The position numbers were made by a program, and so were the translations under genes. The notes under the pieces were generated by a model, which made no database searches, was not told the origin of the DNA, and saw only the letters and a list, made by a program, of their open reading frames with translations. Of a stretch of DNA of 57,762 bases, positions 1 to 8,414 are shown one piece after another. How positions within the stretch are numbered: position 1 is the stretch's first letter; each line of letters starts with the position of its first letter. The stretch lies in the NCBI GenBank assembly GCA_004297725.1, contig SCUS01000049.1, forward strand, positions 1-57,762, in the 5' to 3' direction. The DNA is from Myxococcaceae bacterium (lineage in GTDB: Bacteria; Myxococcota_A; Polyangia; Polyangiales; Ga0077539).

Positions 1-102
1 CCGGGGACTCCTCGCTGACGGCCTCGCGGTCGTACCGGGGACTCCTCGCTGACGGCCTCGCGGTCGTACCGGGGACTCCTCGCTGACGGCCTCGCGGTCG
101 TC
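1..102. repeat. 34-bp tandem repeat, three copies, cut by window edge
   Basis: Three head-to-tail copies of a 34-bp unit begin at 1, 35 and 69. Each starts CCGGGGACTCCTCGC and ends with GCGGTCGTA, the last copy degenerating at its final base. There is no spacer between copies, so this is a satellite-type array and not CRISPR. 34 is not a multiple of three, so it is unlikely to be coding. It probably continues left of the window. A C-rich stretch follows at about 120-147. Confidence 0.9.
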
Positions 103-148
103 CCGAAGACCCCTAAACCCACGCCCCGCCCCCGCCCCCCCCCCGGCG

Positions 149-1435
149 CTACTTCACCGCCAGCACCAGATCCGCCGCCACCGCCAGAAACACCACCACC
201 CACAGCCCGATGGCCACCCGCCACCGCACCGTGTGCCGCTTCGTGAGCTCGGCCATCTCCTGCTGGCGCTTCGCGTCCTGCGCGCGCCACATGGCCTCCT
301 GCTGCGCCATCATCCCGCGCAGCTGCTCGCTCTGCCCCCAGGCCTCCTGCTGGAGCCGCTCGACGTCCGCGCGGTGGGCCTCCTGCGCCGCCCGCAGCGA
401 CTGCTCCATCGACTGCTGCGTCTGCGCGGCCCGCGACTGCGCATCCTGCAGCGCCCGCTGCGACTGCTCGAGCTGCGACTGCGTCTCCTTGAGCGCCGCC
501 GCGGTCTCCTTCGCCGCCCGCTCCGCCCGCTCCCGCTCGGCCTTCTCTCGCGCGGCCTTCTCCTGCTTGCCCCGCTCCGCGGCCTCGCGCTCGGCCTTCG
601 CCTGCTCCAGCCTCGCCTCTCGCTCCAGGCGCTCTCGCTCCTGGAGGTTCCACGCCTCCCAGGCGGCGCGCTCGGCGGCGTCCTTCTCCGCCTGCTCCTT
701 CTGCGCCTGAACCAGCGGTCGAAGCGTCGACGGCCCCTCCATCAGCAGCCACCAGGGCTCGATGCGCCCCTGCGCCGCCGCGGCCTCCGGGCCGAAGCCG
801 ATGAGCGCGCGTATCGCCGGAACCCTCCCCACCAGCGACAGCGGCAGCGCGAAGGCCTCTCGGTCGCCGCACTGCGGGCACTCCGTGGTCTGCCGACCCT
901 GGGTGAGCACCCGCACGATGAGGGGCGTCCCGCAGCGCAGGCACGGCGGCGCGCCCGGCCCCACCCTCAGCCGGAACATCGACTGCATCGGGATGCGGTC
1001 GCTGGGCAGGCTGGCGCAGGGCTGCGAGAGGCCCACGTCGCCGAAGGGGTTGAACGCGCCGAGGGCCTCGTTCTGGTGGTGGAAGTCGGGGTGCGCGAGG
1101 TCGACGACGGCGTGCGCGAGGTGCACCGCCTCGTCCCACCACGCGGGCTCGATGACCGTGGGCTGCTGGCACGACGGGCAGTGCGCCGCAGACTCGATGG
1201 CCTCGGGCCGAGGAGAGAACTCGACGCCACAATGGGGGCACGGGAGCACCATCTCCAGCCGGGCCCACGGGCGACCGGGGAGAAGGCACTGCACCATGTG
1301 GCCGCGCACCCCCATGGGCTCGCTGCAGATGTGGCACCGGGCCTGGCCGTTGAGCGCGATGATGCCGCAGCGCACGCAGACGCGGAGCTCGTTGCCCGAC
1401 GCCGGAGCGCCGCTCGAAACCGCTGGTTGTACCAT
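149..1435 (-). CDS. Zinc-ribbon and coiled-coil protein with C-terminal membrane anchor
   Basis: A 428-aa protein of unknown function. The N-terminal half has several paired CxxC motifs (CVRCG and CHIC near residues 20-37, CPHCG and CPSC near 66-91, CLRCG and CPQCG near 165-190), suggesting stacked zinc ribbons. Residues about 245-400 are a long Glu/Arg/Ala/Gln-rich coiled coil. The last 25 residues form one hydrophobic helix followed by a short basic end, which would make it a tail-anchored inner-membrane protein facing the cytoplasm. The gene runs towards the left-edge repeat. No family is recognised. The architecture resembles sensor or scaffold proteins found in myxobacteria, but that is inference. 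Confidence 0.8.
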   Translation of the reverse strand: MVQPAVSSGAPASGNELRVCVRCGIIALNGQARCHICSEPMGVRGHMVQCLLPGRPWARLEMVLPCPHCGVEFSPRPEAIESAAHCPSCQQPTVIEPAWWDEAVHLAHAVVDLAHPDFHHQNEALGAFNPFGDVGLSQPCASLPSDRIPMQSMFRLRVGPGAPPCLRCGTPLIVRVLTQGRQTTECPQCGDREAFALPLSLVGRVPAIRALIGFGPEAAAAQGRIEPWWLLMEGPSTLRPLVQAQKEQAEKDAAERAAWEAWNLQERERLEREARLEQAKAEREAAERGKQEKAAREKAERERAERAAKETAAALKETQSQLEQSQRALQDAQSRAAQTQQSMEQSLRAAQEAHRADVERLQQEAWGQSEQLRGMMAQQEAMWRAQDAKRQQEMAELTKRHTVRWRVAIGLWVVVFLAVAADLVLAVK

Positions 1436-1539
1436 CGCCGCCGCGCAAGCTACGCCCCGCCGCCACGCCCGGGCAACCTATCGGGAACCCAACTCCCTCT
1501 TGACGGCCCCTCCGCCACTCCGACAGCTTCAGCCCCGCC

Positions 1540-1929
1540 ATGTCGCCCCGACTCACCTTGCTCCTCGCGCTCGCCCTCGGCTGCTCGGCCAACGCCCCCG
1601 GCGGCTCCGTCAACACCGACTCCGACAGCGGAGCCGTCGCCGACGCCCCCTCCGGCGGGGGCTCGCTGGGCTCGGTCTGCGCGTCGATCTGCAACGGCTC
1701 CGGCCCCGACTGCGGCGGCGGCTGCGTCCAGCGCTGCCAGGCCGCGGCGGCCATCGCCCCCGCCTGCAACGACTCCTACCTCGCCCTCATGCGCTGCGCC
1801 GCCGACAACGGCTACCGCTGCCCCAGCGCCATGATGGCCTCCCCGCCCCCGGCCGCCTGCTCGGCCCAGCAGGCCGCGTGGGCCCCCTGCTTCGCGATGG
1901 CCCTCGGCGCTGACGCCGGCGCTCCCTGA
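1540..1929 (+). CDS. Small Cys-rich lipoprotein
   Basis: A 129-aa protein with a type II signal peptide: a hydrophobic stretch ends in the lipobox LALGC, so Cys15 would be lipidated. Mature residues begin with a flexible Ser/Asp/Gly-rich segment. A compact Cys-rich domain follows (CASIC, CGGGC, QRC and further single Cys) that could form disulfides in the periplasm or on the outer membrane. Small lipoproteins of this look are common in Myxococcota. The specific role is unknown. It lies 14 bp upstream of the SNF2 gene on the same strand. Confidence 0.8.
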   Translation: MSPRLTLLLALALGCSANAPGGSVNTDSDSGAVADAPSGGGSLGSVCASICNGSGPDCGGGCVQRCQAAAAIAPACNDSYLALMRCAADNGYRCPSAMMASPPPAACSAQQAAWAPCFAMALGADAGAP

Positions 1930-1943
1930 CCGCCCCTCGGGTC

Positions 1944-4900
1944 ATGGCCCTCCCGCTCGGACTCCACGTCCACCTCCTCAGCCACGGAGGATCGCTCCGC
2001 TTCGCCCTATGGTTCGAGGGCCCGAGCGAGCCCGACGCCTTCCGGGCGAAGGGCCGGGCGCCCCGCAGCGACGCTCCCCTCCCCCACCCCTCGATCGTCC
2101 CCCACAGCCGCCGCCCCGCGTGCCTCGCTCGCGGCCTCAAGCCCTCCCGCTTCATCGCCGTCCTCCCCAGGCTCGGCAACTACCGCCCGGTGCCGCTGCC
2201 CGGCCTCGTCCACGCGTGGGACGTCGACCACTTCAAGGCCGCCCACCACCCCATCGAGCTCGATGAGTTCGCCCTCGAAGGCTGGATCGTCCCGCCCTCC
2301 CTCTCCCTCTCCCCCCTGCGCCAGCTCCTCCACGACTGGTCCTCCCGCTACGGCGCGGGCTTCGTCTCGCCGCACGCCCCCGCGGTCATCGCCTTCCTCG
2401 ACGACCTCATCGCCCGCGTCTCCGCCGGCCCGCTGCTCCCCACGCTCAGCCCCACCGACGCCGCCGTCCGCCCTCCCCGCGGCCACGTCCCGTCGCCCGA
2501 GGAGGCCGTCGCGCTGGCGTGGATCCCTCCTGTCTCCCTGGTCGACCTCAACCACCTCGACCGCGCCCTCCGAGCGCCGCGCTTCCTCCCGGCCTGCCAC
2601 ACCGACGACGACCGCGGCCCCTACGGCTGGCGCAACGAGCCCAGCGCCTCGCGCCTCGCCCTCTTCCTCCTCGAGCTCCTCGGCGCAGCCACCGCGCAGT
2701 CCCCCGAGGTGCCCACCGACCCCGACACCGTGCGCTCCCTCCGCGACGCCGTCGCCCGCGGCGACGCGGCCCCGATGCACCGCGCCCACGGGAGCTGCCT
2801 CTATCCCCAGCACCCCTTCCTCGCCCCCGTCACCGAAGCCCCGAAGGACCACCTCCACGCCAGGGTCCACCCCCTCGACGCCCCCGACGCCGCGGGTGAC
2901 TCCTGGGCCCTCGACCTCGGCGTCCTCCAGGGGAAGAAGTCCTTCCTCCCCCTCGACACGCTCCTCGCCAGGGAGACCCTCCACGACCAGGTCGTCGAGC
3001 ACGAGGACGCCCTCTACCTGCACCCCGCCTCGGTGGTGGCGCGCGACTGGTCCGTGGTGCTCCGCCTCGGAGCGAGCGTCCTGTGCCGCCCGGAGATCCT
3101 GACCGGCCACGCCCGCATCACCGAGGCGACGGCGCAGCGGCTCCTCGCGTTTCGCCCGGTGCCCCTCGAAGACTACCAGTTCGACTCCTGGATCGAGGCC
3201 ACCGGCCTCCCCCGCCCCAAGCGCCGACCGCGCGACCTCGTCGCCTTCTCCGTCGCCCCGGGCAGCGCCTCCGCCGCGCGCGTCCGCGTCCGCTGGGACC
3301 TCGCGGGCGACCCCGAGGACCCCTCTCGGCTGGGGCTCCACAGCGCTCGCTTCGTCCCGCACCTGGAGCTCGCCCTCGGCGACGACGCGCTGGAGAGCGC
3401 CGAGGCCGAGTGCCTCCTCAAGGACACCGCCGACGGCTTCCTCCGGGTGCACGGCCACGTGCTGCCGCGGGCCGACCTCATCGCCGCGCTCGAGCTGCTG
3501 CGCGCCCGGGAGAAGGTCCTTCGCAAGCTGGGCGCCGACAAGGGCATCACCTACTCCGGCGCCGTGGCCCTCGACGACGAGTGGGCCGCCGAGCAGGCCG
3601 CGCAGGCCGAGTCCATCTTCTCCTCGCGCTGGGAGGCCTTCCTCTCCGGGCTGCGCGACGGCGTCGGGGTGCCTCAGCTCAAGGCCCCGGCGGGCTTCAA
3701 GGGAACGCTCCGTCCCTACCAGGAGCGCGGTCTCTCCTGGCTGGCCTTCCTGGCCTCGCAGGGCTTCGGCGGATGCCTCGCGGACGACATGGGCCTCGGC
3801 AAGACCGTGCAGGTGCTCGCGCTCCTCGCCACCCGCCGCGCCAAGGGAGCCCCTCCCCCGCGCGGCCCCGACCTGGTGGTCTGTCCCACGGCGGTGGTCT
3901 TCAACTGGTCTCGCGAGGCGAAGAAGTTCACCCCGAAGCTGAAGGTCCATGTGCACCAGGGCCTCGGGAGGGAGCGCGACCCGGCGGCCTTCGCGAAGTC
4001 CGTGGAGGCCGCCGACGTGGTGGTCACCAGCTACGCGATCGCCCGCCGCGACGAGGCCCTGCTCGCCGCCGTGCGCTGGGGCGCCGTCATCGTCGACGAG
4101 GCGCAGAACCTCAAGAACCCCACCGCGCTCCAGACCCGGGCGCTCCGCGGCCTCGACGCCGAGTCCAAGTTCGGCCTCACCGGAACCCCCGTGGAGAACC
4201 ACCTGCGCGACCTCTGGTCGATCTTCGACGTGATGGTCCCCGGGCTGCTGGGCGGCTCCACCCGCTTCGCCCGCACCTTCGAGACGCCCGCCCGCAGCGG
4301 CGACCACAAGGCCCTGGAGCGCCTCTCCCGCAGGGTGGGTCCCTTCCTGCTGCGCCGCACCAAGCGCGACCCCGCGGTGGCCGCCGACCTCCCTCCCCTC
4401 CAGGCGCAGGACCTCTCCTGCGAGCTCACCCGAGAGCAGACCGCGCTCTACACGGCCATGACCGAGGCGGCCTTCAAGGGCATCGAAGACAAGGACGGCA
4501 TCCAGCGCCGGGCGCACATCCTCGCGGCGCTGATGCGCTTCAAGCAGATTTGCAACCACCCGGAGAGCTTCGAGGCCGAGCGCCCGGACGCCCTCTTCGG
4601 CCGCTCGGGCAAGCTCGACCGGATGCTGGAGGTGATGGAAGAACTCCTCGCGGAGGGCCAGCGGGTGCTGATCTTCACGCAGTTCGTGGAGATGGGCCGC
4701 ATCCTCCAGCGAGCCCTCGCCGCGCGCTTCAAGCTGGACGCGGGCTTCTACCACGGCGGACTCAGCGCCTCGCAGCGCGAGGCCATGCTCGACGCCTTCC
4801 AGCGCGCGGACGGCCCTCCGGTGCTGATCCTCTCGCTGAAGGCCGGGGGCACCGGGCTCAACCTCACCGCCGCCTCCGCGGTCATCCACTACGACCGCTG

Positions 4901-5153
4901 GTGGAACCCCGCCGTCGAAGACCAGGCCACGGACCGCGCGCACCGCATCGGCCAGACGCGCCGGGTGAACGTCTACCGCCTCGTCACCGAAGGCACCGTG
5001 GAGGAGCGCGTCGCGGAGATCCTCGAGACCAAGCGGGCCATGGCCGACAAGATCCTGGGCGGTGCCGACGAGTCGTGGATCACCGAGATGGACGACCGCG
5101 CGCTGCGGGCCTTCCTCTCGCTGGACAAGCGCGCGAAGGAGGAGGGCGAATGA
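1944..5153 (+). CDS. SNF2-family DNA-dependent ATPase
   Basis: 1069 aa. The C-terminal half (from about residue 590) is a complete SWI2/SNF2 motor. It shows motif I DDMGLGKT near 613, motif II VDEAQN near 716 (DEAQ in place of the usual DEAH box), the motif III region GLTGTP, and the motif VI region RAHRIGQ near 997. The N-terminal 550 residues match the bacterial SNF2 helicase-associated layout and probably contact DNA or a partner. These enzymes translocate on duplex DNA and remodel bound proteins such as RNA polymerase; RapA/HepA is the best-known relative. The stop codon overlaps the next ATG (ATGA), so the downstream gene is translationally coupled. A large antisense ORF across it is a high-GC shadow. 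Confidence 0.93.
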   Translation: MALPLGLHVHLLSHGGSLRFALWFEGPSEPDAFRAKGRAPRSDAPLPHPSIVPHSRRPACLARGLKPSRFIAVLPRLGNYRPVPLPGLVHAWDVDHFKAAHHPIELDEFALEGWIVPPSLSLSPLRQLLHDWSSRYGAGFVSPHAPAVIAFLDDLIARVSAGPLLPTLSPTDAAVRPPRGHVPSPEEAVALAWIPPVSLVDLNHLDRALRAPRFLPACHTDDDRGPYGWRNEPSASRLALFLLELLGAATAQSPEVPTDPDTVRSLRDAVARGDAAPMHRAHGSCLYPQHPFLAPVTEAPKDHLHARVHPLDAPDAAGDSWALDLGVLQGKKSFLPLDTLLARETLHDQVVEHEDALYLHPASVVARDWSVVLRLGASVLCRPEILTGHARITEATAQRLLAFRPVPLEDYQFDSWIEATGLPRPKRRPRDLVAFSVAPGSASAARVRVRWDLAGDPEDPSRLGLHSARFVPHLELALGDDALESAEAECLLKDTADGFLRVHGHVLPRADLIAALELLRAREKVLRKLGADKGITYSGAVALDDEWAAEQAAQAESIFSSRWEAFLSGLRDGVGVPQLKAPAGFKGTLRPYQERGLSWLAFLASQGFGGCLADDMGLGKTVQVLALLATRRAKGAPPPRGPDLVVCPTAVVFNWSREAKKFTPKLKVHVHQGLGRERDPAAFAKSVEAADVVVTSYAIARRDEALLAAVRWGAVIVDEAQNLKNPTALQTRALRGLDAESKFGLTGTPVENHLRDLWSIFDVMVPGLLGGSTRFARTFETPARSGDHKALERLSRRVGPFLLRRTKRDPAVAADLPPLQAQDLSCELTREQTALYTAMTEAAFKGIEDKDGIQRRAHILAALMRFKQICNHPESFEAERPDALFGRSGKLDRMLEVMEELLAEGQRVLIFTQFVEMGRILQRALAARFKLDAGFYHGGLSASQREAMLDAFQRADGPPVLILSLKAGGTGLNLTAASAVIHYDRWWNPAVEDQATDRAHRIGQTRRVNVYRLVTEGTVEERVAEILETKRAMADKILGGADESWITEMDDRALRAFLSLDKRAKEEGE

Positions 5154-6454
5154 GCGACGCGCTGCGAGAGCGCCTCGACCGCATCGCGGGCATCTCCCTG
5201 CGCGCCCCTCGGGAGGAGTACGTCGTCACGGGCCTCTCCTTCGGCGAGGCGAAGCTGCGGCGCAGCATGGCCACCGGCCGCTGGGACTCGCTGGTGCTGC
5301 GGCTCACCCCGGCCGCCGCGGCCGACGTCGAAAAGGCCGGCGGGTCCCGGGACGTGACGGCGCTCTACCCGCTCGAACACTGGCTGGCCCAGGGCGCCAC
5401 CTTCGACGGGGAGGTGGACGTGGTGGCCGCCGGGCTGCACGCGCTGCTGGTCGACCACGGGCTGCTCTCGCGCCCCGAGCTGCTCACCTCCGCGGCGTCG
5501 ATCGACCCGGGCCTCGACCCGCTATCGGCCGCCGCGCTCGAGGGGCTGCGCTCCACGCGGTCGCGAACCACCCGTCGTACCGCGCGATGCCCGGTGTGCG
5601 CCGAGCGGCGCTCCACCCTCGACCCGAGGTTCTCCCACAGGGACACCCAGTACTCCGAGCAGGCCGAGATCCTCCGGTTGCTGGGGATCATCCTCCCCGG
5701 CCGCGGCCGCTTGAAGCATGACGAGCCCGAGCCGGAGTGCCCCCACGCGGCGATGCGCCGGATGGCCTTCCAGCGGCTCTGCGAGGAGCACCCGGAGCTA
5801 GGCTTCGAGGCGGCGCTGCTGCTGGTCCCGGTCACGGCGTCCGACCCGCCGCGCTTCGTGCTGAGCCCGATGGCGCTGAAGCCGATGCTCGAAGAGTGGC
5901 TGCTGCCGAACGCTCCCGACGACGGCTACGACGACTACGACGAGTTCACGAACGAGCCACGGCGCGTGGTGGTGCCGAGGGCGGCGCCGGGGGACTCCAC
6001 CCTGACGCCGGGGCAGCGGGGCGCCCTGGCCTTCGCGACGCAGTCGTGGGAGGCCGGCGGCGCGCTGACAGCCTATCTGCCGCCCGCGAACGACGCCTCC
6101 GGCGAGATGCCCGTGATGGCCTCGGAGATCATCTCCCCCGACGTCGCGCTGCTCTGGCCCGAAGGCGTCGCGAAGCCCGCCCCGAAGCTCCCTCCGCCCG
6201 AGCCTCCCGCGAAGCCCGCTGCACCGAAGCAGAAGAAGGCCGCACCGACGCCTCCACCGACGCCCGCACCGACGCCTGCACCGACGCCTGCGCCTGCACC
6301 GACGCCTGCGCCTTCACCGACGCCCACGCCCGGACAGGAGCTGATGACCTCGGAGCTTCGAGCGCTCGGCTACAACGAGGCGAAGGTGAAGAAGCTCCTC
6401 AACGAGGGGACCCTGGAGCGCGCGGGCTACGGCTGGTTTCGCTGGAAGGGCTGA
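5150..6454 (+). CDS. SNF2-coupled protein with Pro/Thr-rich linker
   Basis: 434 aa, starting at the ATG that overlaps the SNF2 stop codon. Residues 1-300 are a globular domain with one CPVC motif near 145. Residues about 350-390 are a low-complexity Pro-Thr-Pro-Ala linker built from repeated CCGACGCCTGCA-like units. The last 50 residues form a small helix-turn-helix-like module (LRALGYNEAKVKKLLN). The coupling argues for a protein complex with the SNF2 ATPase. No known family was recognised; it lacks the CxC...CxH pattern of a SWIM finger, which often accompanies such ATPases. Its last 28 bases overlap the convergent eutB gene. Confidence 0.85.
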   Translation: MSDALRERLDRIAGISLRAPREEYVVTGLSFGEAKLRRSMATGRWDSLVLRLTPAAAADVEKAGGSRDVTALYPLEHWLAQGATFDGEVDVVAAGLHALLVDHGLLSRPELLTSAASIDPGLDPLSAAALEGLRSTRSRTTRRTARCPVCAERRSTLDPRFSHRDTQYSEQAEILRLLGIILPGRGRLKHDEPEPECPHAAMRRMAFQRLCEEHPELGFEAALLLVPVTASDPPRFVLSPMALKPMLEEWLLPNAPDDGYDDYDEFTNEPRRVVVPRAAPGDSTLTPGQRGALAFATQSWEAGGALTAYLPPANDASGEMPVMASEIISPDVALLWPEGVAKPAPKLPPPEPPAKPAAPKQKKAAPTPPPTPAPTPAPTPAPAPTPAPSPTPTPGQELMTSELRALGYNEAKVKKLLNEGTLERAGYGWFRWKG

Positions 6455-7854
6455 GCGCCGAAGACCACCTCGCGCACCTCCTCCTTCCGCAGGAACTGCG
6501 ACGCGTCCCCGGCCTTCTCGGTCATCCGCCCTTCGCGCCAGAGGCCCAGCCGCTCCATCCACGCCTCGAACTCCGGCGCCGGCCGCAGCCCGTGGATCTC
6601 CCGCAGCGCCGCGTTGTTGTGAAACGACGTGGTCTCGTAGTTGAGCATCACGTCATCGCCCGCGGGGATGCCCATGAGGTAGTTCACGCCCGCCGCCGCG
6701 AGGAGCATCTCGAGGTTCTCGACGTCGTTCTGGTCGCACTCGGCGTGGTTGGTGTAGCAGGCGTCGCAGCCCATGGAGATGCCGCTGAGCTTGCCCATGA
6801 AGTGGTCTTCGAGGCCCGCCCGGGTGATCTGCTTGCCGTCGTAGAGGTACTCCGGCCCGATGAAGCCCACGACGCTGTTGACCAGGAAGGGCGCGTACCT
6901 CCGCGCGAGCCCGTAGGCCCGGGCCTCCATGGTGAGCTGGTCGGTGCCGTGGTGAGCGTCCGCCGAGAGCGCGGTGCCCTGCCCCGTCTCGAAGTACATC
7001 ACGTTGGGCCCCTTCGCCGTGCCCAGCGCGCGGGTCATGGCCATGGCCTCGTCGAGCAGCGCCACGCTCACCCCGAAGTTGCGGTTGGCCCCCTCGGAGC
7101 CGGCGATCGACTGGAAGCACAGGTCGAGCGGCGCCCCCCGCTGCATCGCCTGCATCTGGATGGTGATGTGCGAGAGCACGCAGTTCTGCGTCGGCACCCC
7201 GAGGCGGGTCATCAGGGCCTTGGTGCGGGTGAGGATCTCCGCCGTCGACTCCACGGTCTCCGTCGAGGGGTTGACCCCGATGACGGCGTCGCCGTTGCCG
7301 TAGCTGAGCCCGTCGAGCACCACCGCCAGGATGCCCTCCACCGAGTCGCGCGGGTGGTTGGGCTGGAGCCTCGACGAGATGCGCCCCGGCAGCCCGAGGG
7401 TGTTGTTGCACCGCACCACCACGCGAATCTTCCGGGCGGCCACCACGAGGTCCATGTTGGACATCAGCTTGGTGACCCCGGCGACCATCTCCGGGGTGAG
7501 CCCCGGCGACACCGCGAGCAGGTCGTCGCCGCTGGTGCGCGTGTCGAGGATCCACTCCCGCACCTCCGCGAGGCTCTTCCCCTTGAGCCTCCGCCGCGCT
7601 CCCGCGTCGCAGGAGTCCTGGCAGAGCCGGGTGACCTCGTCCTGCTCATAGGGGACGCTCGGGGCCTCGTAGAGCTCGTCGAGGGTGAGCTGCGAGAGCA
7701 CCCGCTTGGCCGCCACCCGCTCCCGGTCGCTCTCCGCGCTCAGGCCCGCCTGCACGTCCCCGGAGCGCAGCTCGTTGGCCTTGTTCATCACCTCCTTGAT
7801 GGAGCCGAAGGTGAAGTTGCGACCGAACACGCACGCGCTCAGGAGGGATCCCAT
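6427..7854 (-). CDS. eutB: Ethanolamine ammonia-lyase large (alpha) subunit
   Basis: 475 aa from the ATG at 7854, the usual length for EutB. It catalyses adenosylcobalamin-dependent cleavage of ethanolamine to acetaldehyde and ammonia. Family signatures are intact along the length: KANELRSGDV near the N-terminus, GDAVIGVNP, GAPLDLCFQSIAGSE, the active-site stretch YFETGQGTALSAD, GFIGPEYLYD, GLEDHFMGKLSGISMGCD, and GDDVMLNY near the end. The longer upstream reading frame is Arg/Gly-rich and not EutB-like, so the internal ATG was chosen. EutC, which the known enzyme needs, is not adjacent: the downstream gene is convergent, and upstream lies a DUF2914-like gene. No other eut or microcompartment gene is in the window. 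Confidence 0.95.
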   Translation of the reverse strand: MGSLLSACVFGRNFTFGSIKEVMNKANELRSGDVQAGLSAESDRERVAAKRVLSQLTLDELYEAPSVPYEQDEVTRLCQDSCDAGARRRLKGKSLAEVREWILDTRTSGDDLLAVSPGLTPEMVAGVTKLMSNMDLVVAARKIRVVVRCNNTLGLPGRISSRLQPNHPRDSVEGILAVVLDGLSYGNGDAVIGVNPSTETVESTAEILTRTKALMTRLGVPTQNCVLSHITIQMQAMQRGAPLDLCFQSIAGSEGANRNFGVSVALLDEAMAMTRALGTAKGPNVMYFETGQGTALSADAHHGTDQLTMEARAYGLARRYAPFLVNSVVGFIGPEYLYDGKQITRAGLEDHFMGKLSGISMGCDACYTNHAECDQNDVENLEMLLAAAGVNYLMGIPAGDDVMLNYETTSFHNNAALREIHGLRPAPEFEAWMERLGLWREGRMTEKAGDASQFLRKEEVREVVFGAQPFQRNQP

Positions 7855-7895
7855 TGGAGGTGCCCTATCGATACCTCCGATTCGCCCACGGCGTC

Positions 7896-8279
7896 CTACG
7901 GCGCCGCCCACCGGTCGGTGTGCAGCGAGGCGCCGGCCGCGTCGAGCACCTGCACCTCCACAGCCCTCGCCCCGTTGCGACGGAGCGCCGCCCAGGTGCG
8001 CCACCGGGGAGCGCGGCCCACGTCCAGCGACTGCCGCAGCACCTCTCGCCCGCCGACCTTCCACACCACGGTGACCGCCGCGGGGGCGCCCGCGTTGGCG
8101 ACCTCCATCCAGTACACGACCTCGCGCGAGGCCGCCGCCGAGGCCGCGTCGCCCTGCGGCCTGCCTCCCACCACGTGATCGGTGAACTGCCCCCGCACCA
8201 CGCTCACCCCATCGGACCAGGCGGTCGCCGAGCAGAGCAGCACCGCAGACACCAGGGACATCGTCGACAGCTTCATCAT
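7896..8279 (-). CDS. Secreted DUF2914-like protein
   Basis: About 127 aa from tandem ATGs at 8279/8276, with a GGAGGAG ribosome site just upstream. A cleavable signal peptide (hydrophobic residues 5-18 ending in Ala-Trp-Ser) is followed by one domain. The pattern of tryptophans and turns in that domain (YWMEVAN, VVWKVGG, PRWRTWA, VQVLDAAG) resembles the DUF2914 beta-sandwich. It is probably periplasmic or exported; function unknown. It ends 41 bp before eutB on the same strand, so co-transcription is possible, but no functional link is known. A longer frame to 8387 runs through the inverted repeat and is not preferred. Confidence 0.7.
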   Translation of the reverse strand: MMKLSTMSLVSAVLLCSATAWSDGVSVVRGQFTDHVVGGRPQGDAASAAASREVVYWMEVANAGAPAAVTVVWKVGGREVLRQSLDVGRAPRWRTWAALRRNGARAVEVQVLDAAGASLHTDRWAAP

Positions 8280-8320
8280 CGTCTCCTCCCGCTTGCGAGA
8301 CGGTCGGAGAGATTGCATCC

Positions 8321-8383
8321 GCGGGGCCATCGAAAACCAGGGCTGGTATTCACGAAAACCAGCCCTGGTATTCGTGGCCCCGC
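8321..8383 (-). terminator. Nested inverted repeat, candidate terminator or attenuator
   Basis: Outer arms GCGGGGCCA (8321-8329) and TGGCCCCGC (8375-8383) enclose inner 12-bp arms ACCAGGGCTGGT (8336-8347) and ACCAGCCCTGGT (8358-8369). Each inner arm is itself an ACCAG/CTGGT mini-hairpin. It sits downstream of the enoyl-CoA hydratase gene and upstream of the DUF2914-like gene, both leftward. There is no T-run, so intrinsic termination is uncertain. A mobile palindrome or a protein site are alternatives. Confidence 0.55.
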
Positions 8384-8414
8384 GCACACGCCGCCGTGTC
8401 TCCTCGGCGGGACT

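Noticed and set aside
1..102. CRISPR array at the left edge
   Set aside because: Copies are contiguous with no spacers, so it is a tandem repeat.
2007..4943. 978-aa minus-strand ORF antisense to the SNF2 gene
   Set aside because: Composition is Gly/Val/Glu/Arg shadow of a GC-rich gene, no motif, and the plus strand has complete helicase motifs.
3083..5149. Upstream part of a long plus ORF in frame with the SNF2-coupled gene
   Set aside because: The part before 5150 is Arg/Pro-rich and overlaps SNF2 in another frame; the true start is the ATGA overlap.
7855..8064. N-terminal extension of EutB to 8064
   Set aside because: The extra 70 residues are Arg/Gly-rich, overlap the DUF2914-like gene and do not match the EutB family start.
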